Notes: generated by a model from the letters alone, not told the origin. DNA of 64,000 nt from Persicitalea sp963716085 (GCA_963716085.1 OY970288.1:3224001-3288000), one strand, 5' to 3'; shown: positions 51,230 to 60,100, counted from the stretch's first letter. A program made the numbers and translations.

Positions 51230-52726
51230 TTACGCTCCGCCCACCACCACCGATTCAATATTCAAGTAGTTCGCGACCTTCCGAATCGTATCGGCATGGT
51301 GTCCAATGCCGAGCGCGAAGTGATGCGTCGGCCCTTCCATCATCCAGCGTTTCAAGAACGTCCTGACATCCGGCCTGAAAAAGCCGCGCGTATTGGTGTT
51401 GCCCGTGGGCGGAATCGGCCCTTTTAAGGACTCGCCCTCGGCGATCACGAACTTGAACTTGCCCTCATAGGTCGAGCTGATGCTCAGCATGGTGATCGGC
51501 CCCTCTTTTATTTGAAACTCGACCCCTGCCCCGAAGCCGGGCTTGCCATGGTACTTTTTCAAACTCCGCAGCACCGGACGTCCTTCGGCGATGGTGACGT
51601 TGTGCGGGCCGTCGTGCCCCACCAGCACAAAGCCTTCCTTGAAATCGACGGGATGAAACTCGGCGAAACTCCCCCCGATGCCCAACCGTTCCATGATGAG
51701 CATGGCGATGCAGGTTTTCAAGTCCGACTCGCCGCACATCGGGAAGCCCGCCCCCGTCAGCAGCGAGTTGCCAACGATCAGGTTGGACATCACCACCCGC
51801 TCGTCGCTGCCTTCGGCGCCGTCGTAGTAGTAAGCTAACCCGTCAAGCTTTTTCTCTTCGACAAATTTTTCCAGGGCCACCATCGCCTGGGCGGCTACGC
51901 GCAAATCTTCGTCCCGTAGTTTTTCAGAAATGGGATCGGAAACCGGGTCGGGGGTATCGAAAAAGTCGAGAATGCGCGCTTCGCCCGCCCGTATTTCCTC
52001 CTCGGGGGCCGTGCGATAGTGGGCCACGATTTCGTTCGCTTCGCACTGCACGATGTGCGGGCCAAAATGAGCCGTGAGCATGGTGGCGTCGGAGTGCATA
52101 TCCAACATGGATTCGATCGGGTGACCGATGTGACCGATCCGAGCCGTTTTCAGGTCGTGCAGTACGGCGGCAATCCGGCAGTACTCCGCGATTTCGGCCT
52201 CGGCGGCGGGATCATCATGCAGGGTGCCGATGATTATTTCCGGTACTTTCTTGCCCATCCTGACCGCCACCCCGGTGAACTCAGGCAGCGAGCAGATGTC
52301 GTCGTTGTAAAGCTGCAAGTAGGTGGACGCCCGCTCATAATTCAGTGCCTGATCCGGCTGTAAAGCGACCAGCACGATAGGAACGTCGATACTTTTTATG
52401 ATGATACCGAACGTACTGGATGTCGCATAGGTCAGCATATCGCAGAAAATCAGGTCGAGGTTGGCGGCTTTCAGCTTTGGCACTAAGGCGTAGGCTTTGG
52501 CAGCATCGTCCACAAGTCCGAAATCGACCAGCTCCACATCGTTCGCGTCCTGTACTCTTTGGATAAATATCTTCTGCTTAGCCAGCAAATCGTCGAGCAG
52601 ACCGTCGAACTGCGCCCAATACTTAAAGTACCCCACGCCGAATACCCCAATGCGAGGGCGACTGCGCGGTCGATGTTTTACGGAGACCGCGTCGTTTTGG
52701 GTTGCTGTTTTTTGATCGAAAATCAT
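51230..52726 (-). CDS. L-fucose/L-arabinose isomerase-like protein
   Basis: A 498-residue cytoplasmic protein of the FucI/AraA superfamily. RIGVFGVGYFKYWAQFDGL at about 25-43 is the N-terminal fold signature, then the middle domain (ARIGHIGHPIESMLDMHSD) and a C-terminal domain with DGPHNVTIAEGRP and FALGIGHHADTI. It should interconvert an aldose and ketose, fitting rhamnose or fucose released by the neighbours. Its start lies 26 bases from the MITE copy B, which separates it from the MFS gene upstream. Confidence 0.8.
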   Translation of the reverse strand: MIFDQKTATQNDAVSVKHRPRSRPRIGVFGVGYFKYWAQFDGLLDDLLAKQKIFIQRVQDANDVELVDFGLVDDAAKAYALVPKLKAANLDLIFCDMLTYATSSTFGIIIKSIDVPIVLVALQPDQALNYERASTYLQLYNDDICSLPEFTGVAVRMGKKVPEIIIGTLHDDPAAEAEIAEYCRIAAVLHDLKTARIGHIGHPIESMLDMHSDATMLTAHFGPHIVQCEANEIVAHYRTAPEEEIRAGEARILDFFDTPDPVSDPISEKLRDEDLRVAAQAMVALEKFVEEKKLDGLAYYYDGAEGSDERVVMSNLIVGNSLLTGAGFPMCGESDLKTCIAMLIMERLGIGGSFAEFHPVDFKEGFVLVGHDGPHNVTIAEGRPVLRSLKKYHGKPGFGAGVEFQIKEGPITMLSISSTYEGKFKFVIAEGESLKGPIPPTGNTNTRGFFRPDVRTFLKRWMMEGPTHHFALGIGHHADTIRKVANYLNIESVVVGGA

Positions 52727-52751
52727 GTTCTGGTCGTGTAAGTTTATTTAG

Positions 52752-52929
52752 TAGGACTTTCGCTTGTCTTCTTGAATTCGATCCCATTAGGGATCAAATG
52801 TGGGTAGAAAAGTGCTTTTCCAGTCGATTATTATGTCCCGTACGGGACATGACCAGCCAACGAATCGGCTTTCTCTACCCACATCCTGTGCCTAGCGGCA
52901 CATTTTTCCCAGCCGAAGCGAAAGTCCTA
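52752..52929 (-). mobile_element. cloverleaf-like MITE, copy B (178 bp)
   Basis: The inverted counterpart of the element at 38570-38749. By eye it differs by about a dozen substitutions and a 2-base gap, and the compensatory pattern keeps the hairpins (TGTGCCTAGCGGCACA, TGTCCCGTACGGGACA, GATCCC/GGGATC). The ends are TAGGACTTTCGCTT and AAGCGAAAGTCCTA with a 5-base direct repeat TTTAG on both sides (52747-52751, 52930-52934). It lies between two genes of one operon, so its hairpins are transcribed. Confidence 0.87.
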
Positions 52930-52964
52930 TTTAGCTAACGCACTAAGGAAAACTTTTGAAAAAA

Positions 52965-54224
52965 TTACTCCGCCCTGGCGGGTGTCATGCGTTGGCTGTT
53001 AAAATTAGCCAGAGCCCCAATGTTTGGAATAAAAACTATCAGGATTACGAAAGCGAGCGGATAGAGTACTCCCGAGGCAATCCAGAGCGGACGATAAGAG
53101 AAATTCTGGATAATCAAACCCATCAAAGGATTCAAAAGTAAGCCCGCCACTGCCCCGGCGGTACCACTGAGCCCCACGACGGAAGAGGTGGCACGTTCAC
53201 CGAAAATATCGGAAATAGCCGTGATGTAATTGGTAATCCAAAAGCCGTGGGCGAACATGAAAACGGACATAAGCGCGATGGCCACTTCTACACTCGATAC
53301 CCACTCGATCATCGGGGCGACCAGCGTTAGCGCGGCGGCTAACCCCATGATTGTTTTGCGGGCTTTATTGATTGAAAAGTTGTTTTTAATGAGCTTATCG
53401 GAGAGCCAACCGCCAATGATATTGGCGACGCCCAATGCCAGAAACGGAATCCAGAACAAACTACCGATGCGCTCGAATGACACGCCCCGCACCTCGCTCA
53501 GGTACTTTGGAATCCAGAACATCAGAAAGTAAAAAACCGGGTCGAGCAGGAACCGGATGATAATAAATGTCCATACTGTTTTGTTTTTCAATAAAATGCC
53601 AAAGGGAATGGCGTTTTGTGTGGGCGGCATGGATACTGTTTCTGCGGGCTTTTCTTTCGGGCTTTTTTTCCAGGGAATGAACAACCACGCCACCACCCAA
53701 ATCAACCCTACGGCTCCCGGCACGATGAAGCCGCCACGCCAACCGTACAGGTCGGCCAGCCAAATCGTCATTGGGGGCGCAATGACTGCCCCGATGGCTG
53801 CGCCACCGATGGCGATGCCGTTGGCAAAGGCCCGCTCCTTGCTGTCGAACCATTCGTACACCGCCTTGGCGGCTCCCGGAAAACAGGCCCCCTCGCCTAC
53901 CCCCAACAGAAACCGGAAGGCAATGAGTTGAGTGATGTTGGCGACGACACCGTGCAAGCAATTGGCGATCGACCATACGCCCACCGAAAGGGCCAAACCC
54001 GTTTTGGCCCCCACCCGGTCGATCAGCCAGCCGCCCAGCGTGAACATGATGGCGTAGCTAATCAGAAAGCTGGTGTTGACCATCCCGTACTGCACATCGG
54101 TAATCGAAAGCTCTTCCTGGATCTTGATGATGGCAATCGAAAGTACCTGCCGGTCCAGAAAACTAAGTCCGGTCGCTACGAATAGTAACGCAACGATTAG
54201 CCAGCGGGTAGTGGATGCCTTCAT
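52965..54224 (-). CDS. MFS transporter (ACS family, hexuronate/sugar-acid type)
   Basis: A 419-residue inner-membrane transporter with twelve predicted helices. The start at 54224 is chosen for its short basic N-terminus before the first helix; the frame is open upstream. LSFLDRQVLSIA and GWLIDRVGAKTGLALSVG (the A-motif loop) are typical of the anion:cation symporter (ACS) family, which imports hexuronates and related acids. It is the first gene of the isomerase/sulfatase/rhamnosidase operon and should import the released sugar. Confidence 0.87.
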   Translation of the reverse strand: MKASTTRWLIVALLFVATGLSFLDRQVLSIAIIKIQEELSITDVQYGMVNTSFLISYAIMFTLGGWLIDRVGAKTGLALSVGVWSIANCLHGVVANITQLIAFRFLLGVGEGACFPGAAKAVYEWFDSKERAFANGIAIGGAAIGAVIAPPMTIWLADLYGWRGGFIVPGAVGLIWVVAWLFIPWKKSPKEKPAETVSMPPTQNAIPFGILLKNKTVWTFIIIRFLLDPVFYFLMFWIPKYLSEVRGVSFERIGSLFWIPFLALGVANIIGGWLSDKLIKNNFSINKARKTIMGLAAALTLVAPMIEWVSSVEVAIALMSVFMFAHGFWITNYITAISDIFGERATSSVVGLSGTAGAVAGLLLNPLMGLIIQNFSYRPLWIASGVLYPLAFVILIVFIPNIGALANFNSQRMTPARAE

Positions 54225-54253
54225 TTTACTTAACGCACTAAGTTTACTTTTCG

Positions 54254-54261
54254 CAAATCTA
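54254..54261 (-). promoter_or_regulatory. possible -7 box of the sulfatase/rhamnosidase operon
   Basis: TAGATTTG on the minus strand fits TAnnTTTG and lies 29 bases before the MFS start. The -33 region reads GGTTTTCG, only a weak match to TTTG. Confidence 0.4.
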
Positions 54262-54331
54262 TAATTAGCCTCGCCGAAAACCAATTCGATTTGAACTTTT
54301 ATGCAAACAATTATGAAATTCCTGCGTTAGC

Positions 54332-54740
54332 TTAGAGCCGACTGACGAGTTCCGGTAGCCCCCTTTCAAAGCCCTTTGTTCCGGCATCGAACATCCATCG
54401 AAATGCCTTCGACTGTCTTTCGTTCAGGTTTGCTCCGTAGCGCGCAAAGAACTTTCCCTTCCCGACCAGAAAGGAAACCAATTCAAGGGTGTAATCCTGA
54501 GCAGCCAGCACCATTTTGCCGAAATATACCAGCCATTCCGTTATCTCCAGACTCCGCTGACTGCCGTCCTGGAATGCCGCGTAATAAGCATTACGATTTT
54601 GCTCGATACTGCTGGCTTGTATGGAGGATCCCTCCTTCGATAACCCCCGATTTATGGAGAAAATCGTGTTCGCACCCTTGCAGTCGGCTGGCATCAAAGA
54701 TGAAGTCAGGCCAGTTTTTCAGTTTCCAGTTCCAGTCCAT
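54332..54740 (-). pseudogene. Fic-family (DUF4172) remnant with internal deletion
   Basis: From the ATG at 54740 the frame reads MDWNWKLKNWPDFIFDA, typical of the DUF4172 domain that starts many Bacteroidota Fic proteins. It runs only about 40 residues. A second frame then gives the C-terminal end of a Fic protein: EQNRNAYYAAFQ, EITEWLVYFGKMVLAAQ and NERQSKAFRWMFDAGTKGFE. The central Fic core with its HPFxxGNGR motif is missing, and the end is truncated. It therefore cannot AMPylate targets. Confidence 0.75.
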
Positions 54741-54765
54741 GAGTTATAGAAAAGAATCCTATAAC

Positions 54766-56436
54766 TCAAGCTGCCACTTTATCCCAGCCCAGTTTCCTGA
54801 TTTCCTTATTCAAAAACAAAACCAGCGCGAGAGCGAAAGGTACCATCACTAGAATCACATAGGAGGTTTGACTCAGCGCCCAGTGCCCCCAACCGATAAT
54901 GCCCACGAAAATAGACAACGCCAAAACCCGCACAAATTTGCCGCTGCCCGATTTGGTGAATTCCCGGCTGAACGGCAGCACGTTGCGCGAAGCCAGGATT
55001 TCGATCTGCTGAAAAACCAGCACGACCAAAGCCCCGAAAACAACATCGTCCAGACTATCCAGCCCCCAAATGAAAGTGACAGCCAAGGCAATGATCAGAT
55101 ACACGGGTAGCAGGAACTTCGCCACGACCGACCACATCATGCCGCTCAGGAATTCGCCGGGGCGGGCCATCGGGGCCACGTAATAAATCCAGGCCGCTTT
55201 GAATTGCTCCGAAAAGGGCAGGTTCTGGTTGACCGAAACAAGACTGAGCGCCGTCAGATAAATCAGGATGATGCGCATATACTGCATCTCAGCCGTGGCG
55301 TCCATCATTTGAGCCAGGGTTTCGCCGGGCCGATTGAAGAACATCAGCGGGCCGATCATCAGGAAATACGCCAGGCTGGGATACACCCGCAGCTTGAACT
55401 TCCGATCGCGGGATCCGATTTTCCACACCAACTCGAAGGCACCGCGCTCGGCAGAAGTACGCGTAAAAAATCCGGCTAGTAATTCGGGAAGGCTGCGCTT
55501 GGGGGTGCGTCCGACCTCCTCCGGCTTTTTCTCGGCTACCGTATCCAGGTTACCGACCCGGTCGCCGAAGCCCTTTACGAGTCCGCTGTTCATGGCCCGA
55601 ACCGCCAGAACGGGAATGACCACCAACAGCCCCACAAAGGCAGCGGTGGCCGCACCGAACTTGCCCACGATGGTCGCCTGCATGATATGGCCCACCCACA
55701 TGGGCGGCGCCAGGTAGTGCCACCAGGCCACGGGCAGAGCTTGCGCATTCTCGAAGTCGTCGATATCGACCAGTCGGCCAATGAACTGGTAGCTGACCAT
55801 GGCCACGACCGCTACCACAATCTGCAAAGTATTGATGATGTTTTGCATCCGCTCAACGGACGAAAAACGCATAATCACCAAATACAGCACGGCGGTGAAA
55901 AGCACCGAAAGGATGGCGATCAGCAAGGAGGCCAGCAGGAAAACAACGGCCGATCCAGGGCCAAATTTGAGCCATGTCGCTATAAAACTCGGCAATGCCA
56001 CCGCCAGGGCCAGTTGCAGCAGGTACACCGCCGCGTGAACGATACGAGAGATAAAGAGCGTCTTACTGGTCACGGGCCGGGTCAGGATAATGACGTTATC
56101 GGAGCTATCGAGGATAACCTGCGAAAAGTCGGTAATCAGGATCATGGTAACGATCACCATTCCGTAGGCCGTTACCACGGCGTAAGCCGGTACGTGGGAG
56201 GGCCAGAAATAAACCAAGAGGGCAATGAAGCTGGACACCGCGAAAGTGATAACCAGCGTCCAGACGAAGCCCCATTGGCTGTCTTTGGTCTCCAGCCCGT
56301 TGAAGCCCGTCCTGGCGCGGCGGTTGTCCATCGTGAGCTTGACGTCCATGATGGCGCGGAGCTGGGCATAATCTACGTTCGCTTTCCGAAAAAGTGGGGC
56401 GAAGAGGTCGAGGAGAAAGAGAATAGCGCGGTTCAC
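54766..56436 (-). CDS. ABC exporter permease (large hydrophobic subunit)
   Basis: A 556-residue polytopic membrane protein with about a dozen hydrophobic segments and a central cytoplasmic linker (residues of about 305-340). It starts with GTG at 56436 after a run of eight As. It follows the ATPase gene on the same strand, separated by a GGTTCAG repeat, so it is very probably the membrane partner. The substrate is unknown; the architecture resembles ABC-2 permeases. No solute-binding protein is nearby, which favours export. Confidence 0.75.
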   Translation of the reverse strand: MNRAILFLLDLFAPLFRKANVDYAQLRAIMDVKLTMDNRRARTGFNGLETKDSQWGFVWTLVITFAVSSFIALLVYFWPSHVPAYAVVTAYGMVIVTMILITDFSQVILDSSDNVIILTRPVTSKTLFISRIVHAAVYLLQLALAVALPSFIATWLKFGPGSAVVFLLASLLIAILSVLFTAVLYLVIMRFSSVERMQNIINTLQIVVAVVAMVSYQFIGRLVDIDDFENAQALPVAWWHYLAPPMWVGHIMQATIVGKFGAATAAFVGLLVVIPVLAVRAMNSGLVKGFGDRVGNLDTVAEKKPEEVGRTPKRSLPELLAGFFTRTSAERGAFELVWKIGSRDRKFKLRVYPSLAYFLMIGPLMFFNRPGETLAQMMDATAEMQYMRIILIYLTALSLVSVNQNLPFSEQFKAAWIYYVAPMARPGEFLSGMMWSVVAKFLLPVYLIIALAVTFIWGLDSLDDVVFGALVVLVFQQIEILASRNVLPFSREFTKSGSGKFVRVLALSIFVGIIGWGHWALSQTSYVILVMVPFALALVLFLNKEIRKLGWDKVAA

Positions 56437-56444
56437 TTTTTTTT

Positions 56445-56472
56445 GGTTCAGGGTTCAGGGTTCAGGGTTCAG
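56445..56472. repeat. GGTTCAG tandem repeat
   Basis: Four 7-base units between the ATPase and permease genes. The same sequence in the other orientation, TGAACCCTGAAC at 56552-56563, forms the last codons and stop region of the ATPase gene. Confidence 0.75.
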
Positions 56473-56548
56473 GATACGAAAATCTAAGTGTCTGATTTCT
56501 AGTTTACAAAGGTCGTAGGTAAAAAATTGCCCGTAGTGCAAAAAACAA

Positions 56549-57328
56549 CTATGAACCCTGAACTATATCGACAAACTCGTCCGCCAGAGCCAGATGCTCG
56601 TTGTTACCCGTAAGTTGATTGAAGAGCTGCTCCAGCGAGCCCGAATGCTGTTGGTTCTGTAATTCCTGAAAAGTGCCGTGGGCGATTACCGCGCCTTCTT
56701 TGAGCAACACGATGCGGTCGCAGATTTTCTCGACCACCTCCATGATGTGCGAGCTGTAGAAAAGCGTCTTCCCGGCCTGGCTGAGGCGTTGCAGGATTTC
56801 TTTCAGCAGGATCACCGAGTTGGCATCCAGGCCGGAGAGCGGTTCGTCGAAGAAGATGATATCGGGATTATGAATCATCCCCGAGATGAGCAACACCTTT
56901 TGCTTCATGCCCTTGGAGAAGGACGTCATGCGGTTGTTGCGGTTTTCGTACAGGCCAAAAATCCGCATCAGCTCGCCGCCCTTTTGCTCGATCGCTTTTC
57001 GGTCTACCCCGTACAGGCTGCCCAGGAACCGGAAGTACTCGACCGGACTAAGGGTATCGTACAGCACGGCATTTTCCGGCACGTAGCCGATCATACGCTT
57101 TATTTCCAGGGAGTTGTCGCTTACCTCCATGCCATTTACCTTTACCGAACCACCGTACTTGGTGAGTAGCCCCGTCAGGATCTTGATGGTCGTGGACTTG
57201 CCCGCGCCGTTTGGGCCGATGTAGCCAACGATCTGTGCAGGCTGAACTTCCAGGTCGATTCCTTTCAGTACCAGGTTGTTGCCATAGGACTTAGTGAGTT
57301 TCTGAATTTGGATAATGGGGGTTTCCAC
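56549..57328 (-). CDS. ABC transporter ATP-binding protein
   Basis: A 259-residue ATPase. Walker A is GPNGAGKST near residue 38, the Q-loop region is IGYVPENAVLYD, the signature is FSKGMKQKVLL, and Walker B is IIFFDEPLSGLD. It starts with GTG at 57328. It energises the permease encoded downstream. Subfamily features fit ABC-2-type exporters (antibiotic, lipid or Na+ efflux). Confidence 0.92.
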   Translation of the reverse strand: METPIIQIQKLTKSYGNNLVLKGIDLEVQPAQIVGYIGPNGAGKSTTIKILTGLLTKYGGSVKVNGMEVSDNSLEIKRMIGYVPENAVLYDTLSPVEYFRFLGSLYGVDRKAIEQKGGELMRIFGLYENRNNRMTSFSKGMKQKVLLISGMIHNPDIIFFDEPLSGLDANSVILLKEILQRLSQAGKTLFYSSHIMEVVEKICDRIVLLKEGAVIAHGTFQELQNQQHSGSLEQLFNQLTGNNEHLALADEFVDIVQGS

Positions 57329-57344
57329 AAATAGCTTTTTTTGC

Positions 57345-57352
57345 CAAATGTA
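57345..57352 (-). promoter_or_regulatory. possible -7 box of the ABC exporter operon
   Basis: TACATTTG on the minus strand matches TAnnTTTG exactly, 16 bases before the GTG start. No good -33 TTTG is seen. Confidence 0.4.
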
Positions 57353-57422
57353 AATAAAATTCGCAGACGTTTGAACGCTGAATCTGCTTGGTTTTCACGC
57401 TCCGTGGATTCTTTACAGAGAT

Positions 57423-57466
57423 TTTACGCAGTGTATTGAGTAAGTTTACGCAGTGCATTGAGTAAA
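57423..57466. repeat. tandem 22-bp dyads (possible operators)
   Basis: Two adjacent 22-base units differing at two positions each contain TTACGCAGTGYATTGAGTAA. The sequence has dyad symmetry, TTACNCANTGCANTGNGTAA, that is better in the second unit. They lie 33 bases before the AAA ATPase start and 94 bases before the divergent ABC gene, which fits a regulator binding as a dimer. Confidence 0.6.
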
Positions 57467-57499
57467 ATGTTTGAATTCACTTAAACAACTGATGGGCAA

Positions 57500-58684
57500 A
57501 TGTTTGAAAAGCCAGAATTGAAGCGACTAAATGACCGATTGCAAGAAACCCGGCGATTTATCCAGGTAGTGAGCGGACCACGGCAAGTGGGAAAAACCAC
57601 GATGATGGGACAATTGTTGGAGAAATATCCCCTGCCCTTCCATTTCGCCAGCGCCGACGCAGTCCCCTCGGCCAATGCAGTCTGGATCAGTCAGCAGTGG
57701 GAGGCGGCCCGTTTCAAGCGCCTTAGCGAACAGGCCGACGAAGTGCTGTTGGTCATCGACGAAATTCAAAAGGTTGAGAACTGGGCGGAGTACGTTAAAG
57801 CCGAATGGGATCGGGATACGTTTGAGGGCGTGAACGTCAAGGTCGTCCTGCTGGGTTCTTCCCGGCTATTGTTGCAACGCGGCCTGAGCGAGTCGCTGGC
57901 CGGGCGGTTTGAAATCATCATGGTCACGCACTGGACTTTTGCCGAGATGAGGGAAGCCTTCGGCTACACCTTACCCCAATACATCTGGTTTGGCGGGTAT
58001 CCCGGAGCCGCTTCCCTAATCGAAGACGAGACGCGCTGGCGCAACTACATCGTCAATAGTCTGGTCGAATCGACGCTATCGAAGGATATTTTGATGATTA
58101 CCCGCGTGGACAAACCCGCCTTACTGCGCCGCTTGTTTGGGCTGGGCTGTCATTATTCCGGGCAAATGCTCTCGCTGACCAAGCTGATGGGCCAATTGCA
58201 AGAGGCAGGGAACACGACCACTTTGGCCAATTATCTGGATTTGCTCGATTCGGCAGGTTTACTCAGCGGACTACAAAAATACACCCAGGACGTAGCCCGG
58301 CAACGGGCCTCGATCCCAAAATGGCAAGTGCACAATATGGCGCTAATGTCAGCTTTATCACAGCGGCAGATGGCCGAGGCGGAAGCCAATCCCGAAATCT
58401 GGGGGCGGTTTGTTGAATCGGCGGTGGGTGTGCATTTGGTGCGGGCCGCCACACTGGGTCAGATCGAGCTGTTCTACTGGCATGAGGGTGGGAAGGAAGT
58501 GGATTTTGTAATAAGAAAAGGAGTGAAGATCATCGGTATAGAAGTAAAAGGCGGCAAGTCCCAGAAAGCGCAAGGCATGGCCACCTTTCAGGAGAAAATA
58601 CAGCCCGACAAAGTGCTATTGGTCGGCCACAGCGGTATCCCCCTGGTGGATTTTCTGGCTACGGAGGTTCCTCTACTATTCTGA
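57500..58684 (+). CDS. AAA-type ATPase with DUF4143 domain
   Basis: A 394-residue ATPase of the AAA_14/DUF4143 group. Walker A is GPRQVGKT at 26-33 and Walker B is VLLVIDEIQKV near 81-91, followed by VLLGSSRLLL (sensor 1). The DUF4143 domain (about 200-360) ends in a nuclease-like fold: KEVDFVIRKG and GIEVKGGKS hold the D/E-x-K pattern of a PD-(D/E)xK active site. These proteins are common in accessory DNA and have no well-established role. It is preceded by the tandem dyads and is probably autonomous. Confidence 0.87.
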   Translation: MFEKPELKRLNDRLQETRRFIQVVSGPRQVGKTTMMGQLLEKYPLPFHFASADAVPSANAVWISQQWEAARFKRLSEQADEVLLVIDEIQKVENWAEYVKAEWDRDTFEGVNVKVVLLGSSRLLLQRGLSESLAGRFEIIMVTHWTFAEMREAFGYTLPQYIWFGGYPGAASLIEDETRWRNYIVNSLVESTLSKDILMITRVDKPALLRRLFGLGCHYSGQMLSLTKLMGQLQEAGNTTTLANYLDLLDSAGLLSGLQKYTQDVARQRASIPKWQVHNMALMSALSQRQMAEAEANPEIWGRFVESAVGVHLVRAATLGQIELFYWHEGGKEVDFVIRKGVKIIGIEVKGGKSQKAQGMATFQEKIQPDKVLLVGHSGIPLVDFLATEVPLLF

Positions 58685-58769
58685 GAATAGGTGGCCAAAG
58701 GCAAGAACAAAATGCTGGTAGTCGAGCGGGGAGTTTGGCATTCTGACTCATTTTATGGACAGGTTTTAG

Positions 58770-58777
58770 TATGTTTG
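58770..58777 (+). promoter_or_regulatory. possible -7 box of the toxin-antitoxin pair
   Basis: TATGTTTG fits TAnnTTTG, 75 bases before the antitoxin ATG. There is no clear -33 box. Confidence 0.3.
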
Positions 58778-58852
58778 CTGGCATAATAGCAAAGTCTGTG
58801 GAGACACGGATCATGGCATAGAATAAGGAAGGCCACCTTTAAAACTTATAAA

Positions 58853-59092
58853 ATGAACCTGCAATATATTTCCGATCATAAGGGTGAAGTTACGGGGGTA
58901 TTTATCCCTATCAACGAGTGGGAACCGCTTCGCAAGAAACTGGATTTGCCAACGGCTGATCAGAAATCACTTTCTAAGCGGCAGCACCGGGAGGAATTGC
59001 TTGAGGCTTTTGAGCAAATAAGGGAAATCAGAGCCGGAAAAGCCGAAAAACCTAGTTTGAGCGACTTTTTGCATGAAATCGAAAGACTTTGA
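58853..59092 (+). CDS. type II antitoxin (partner of RelE/ParE-like toxin)
   Basis: A 79-residue protein. YISDHKGEVTGVFIPINEWEPL resembles the N-terminus of antitoxins that bind DNA and RelE/ParE toxins in Bacteroidota, here spanning residues 5-26. The C-terminus (EIRAGKAEKPSLSDFLHEI) would wrap the toxin. It overlaps the toxin frame by 20 bases, the usual arrangement. The frame is intact although the toxin is not. Confidence 0.75.
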   Translation: MNLQYISDHKGEVTGVFIPINEWEPLRKKLDLPTADQKSLSKRQHREELLEAFEQIREIRAGKAEKPSLSDFLHEIERL

Positions 59093-59417
59093 GGTAGTCC
59101 CCATCCTGCCTTTCCAGCGATAAGCTAAAAAGCTGGTAAAGAAGTTTCCTTCGCTCAAAAAGGAACTTCCTGCTCTAATTGAAAGCCTCGGAACAGAGCC
59201 TACACGAGGGACACCATTGGGAGGCGATTGTTACAAGATTCGGCTATCCATCGCCAACAAGAATAAGGGAAAGTCAGGTGGAGCAAGAGTGATTACCTGC
59301 GTGATCTTAGCTGATGAAGAAGTTCACCTACTCTCGATCTACGATAAGTCGGATCGGTCGAGTCTGAATGATAAGGAAATTCGCGATTTGCTGGAATGGA
59401 TTCAAAAGAACGAGTGA
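59073..59417 (+). pseudogene. RelE/ParE-family toxin interrupted by a nonsense codon
   Basis: From the ATG at 59073 the frame reads MKSKDFEVVPILPFQR and then TAA at 59121. The same frame continues without a break: AKKLVKKFPSLKKELPALIE, GTPLGGDCYKIRLSIANKN, then KGKSGGARVITCVIL, LLSIYDKSD and an intact end at 59417. The body matches RelE/ParE-type toxins with the KSGGARVI motif. Reversion of TAA to CAA, GAA or AAA would restore about 114 residues. Reinitiation at the TTG at 59217 would give only a 66-residue tail. Confidence 0.82.
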
Positions 59418-59690
59418 TGAGCGTTGGCGTAAACTTGGCGGCGGGGCCGTTGAACGGGGCCGGCCTTCCGGCGGCCCATCATGTTTAGTTGGTAAGGAAT
59501 CTCTGCAACCCGTACTGTAATCCCCTCAATCTCATCCAGTGCATAAGGAGTCGCGACATCTTTACCGTGGGACTGTGTTCCCAAAGCCCTTCTTCATCGC
59601 GTGGAGTAGGTTTTAGTCTTATATACGGATCGCGTTACAAACGCGAGGTGATGCAACCGCGCGGCGAACCGTACCGATTTGAAATCGGTG
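59418..59690. other. non-coding accessory stretch
   Basis: No supported gene. The short sequence CCGTGGGACTGTGTTCCCAA (59565-59584) and the bases up to about 59606 resemble part of the nested hairpin at 63557-63614, which also lies beside a RelE-type toxin. A minus-strand frame (59402-59584) is open but unrecognisable. Confidence 0.4.
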
Positions 59691-59882
59691 TTAGCGACGT
59701 TGCAAATCGGGGTTAGCGAGGTGCTCGCAGTACTGCCCGCTGTGGCGGGCCAGTTGCAGGAAGTTGATCCGGGAGCGGACGCTGAGGAAGAGCATGAGCA
59801 TATGGCAGATAAATTGGCGGCGACGCTTTGTTAAGTCGGGTGCGCTGGCTACTATTGCAGCCAGCAGGGCTTGTCCTTGCAT
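59691..59882 (-). pseudogene. truncated IS4-type transposase (N-terminal stub)
   Basis: A 63-residue frame with LTKRRRQFICHMLMLFLSV and SRINFLQLARHSGQYCE resembles the N-terminus of Bacteroidota IS4/IS1634-like transposases (KRRxFLxHLFxLxLSIRGRxNFxxLARY). The rest of the transposase is missing. Confidence 0.6.
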
Positions 59883-60100
59883 GGGCGTTGTTAGTACTGG
59901 GAGGTCAGAGACCCAAAGCTAACACGCCTTTTTAATACCTTGAAAATTGACGAACCATTGCTAAATAAAGGTACTGAGTAATGTCTGGAAAATAACTTGG
60001 CACTCTTCTTTTCACCCCGGAGGGGTCGCCCGTTAATAGAAGGATATACCCTACCCGCGCACCTACGCCCCGGCCAATAAAATAGAAAGCCCCTAAATTA
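59883..60100. other. non-coding stretch before the lipoprotein terminator
   Basis: Contains CACCCCGGAGGGGTCG near 60014, a small GC-rich palindrome of a kind common between Bacteroidota genes. Nothing else is recognised. Confidence 0.35.

Noticed and set aside
59402..59584. 60-codon minus-strand frame after the toxin
   Set aside because: No family resemblance, no promoter, and it crosses a hairpin repeat.
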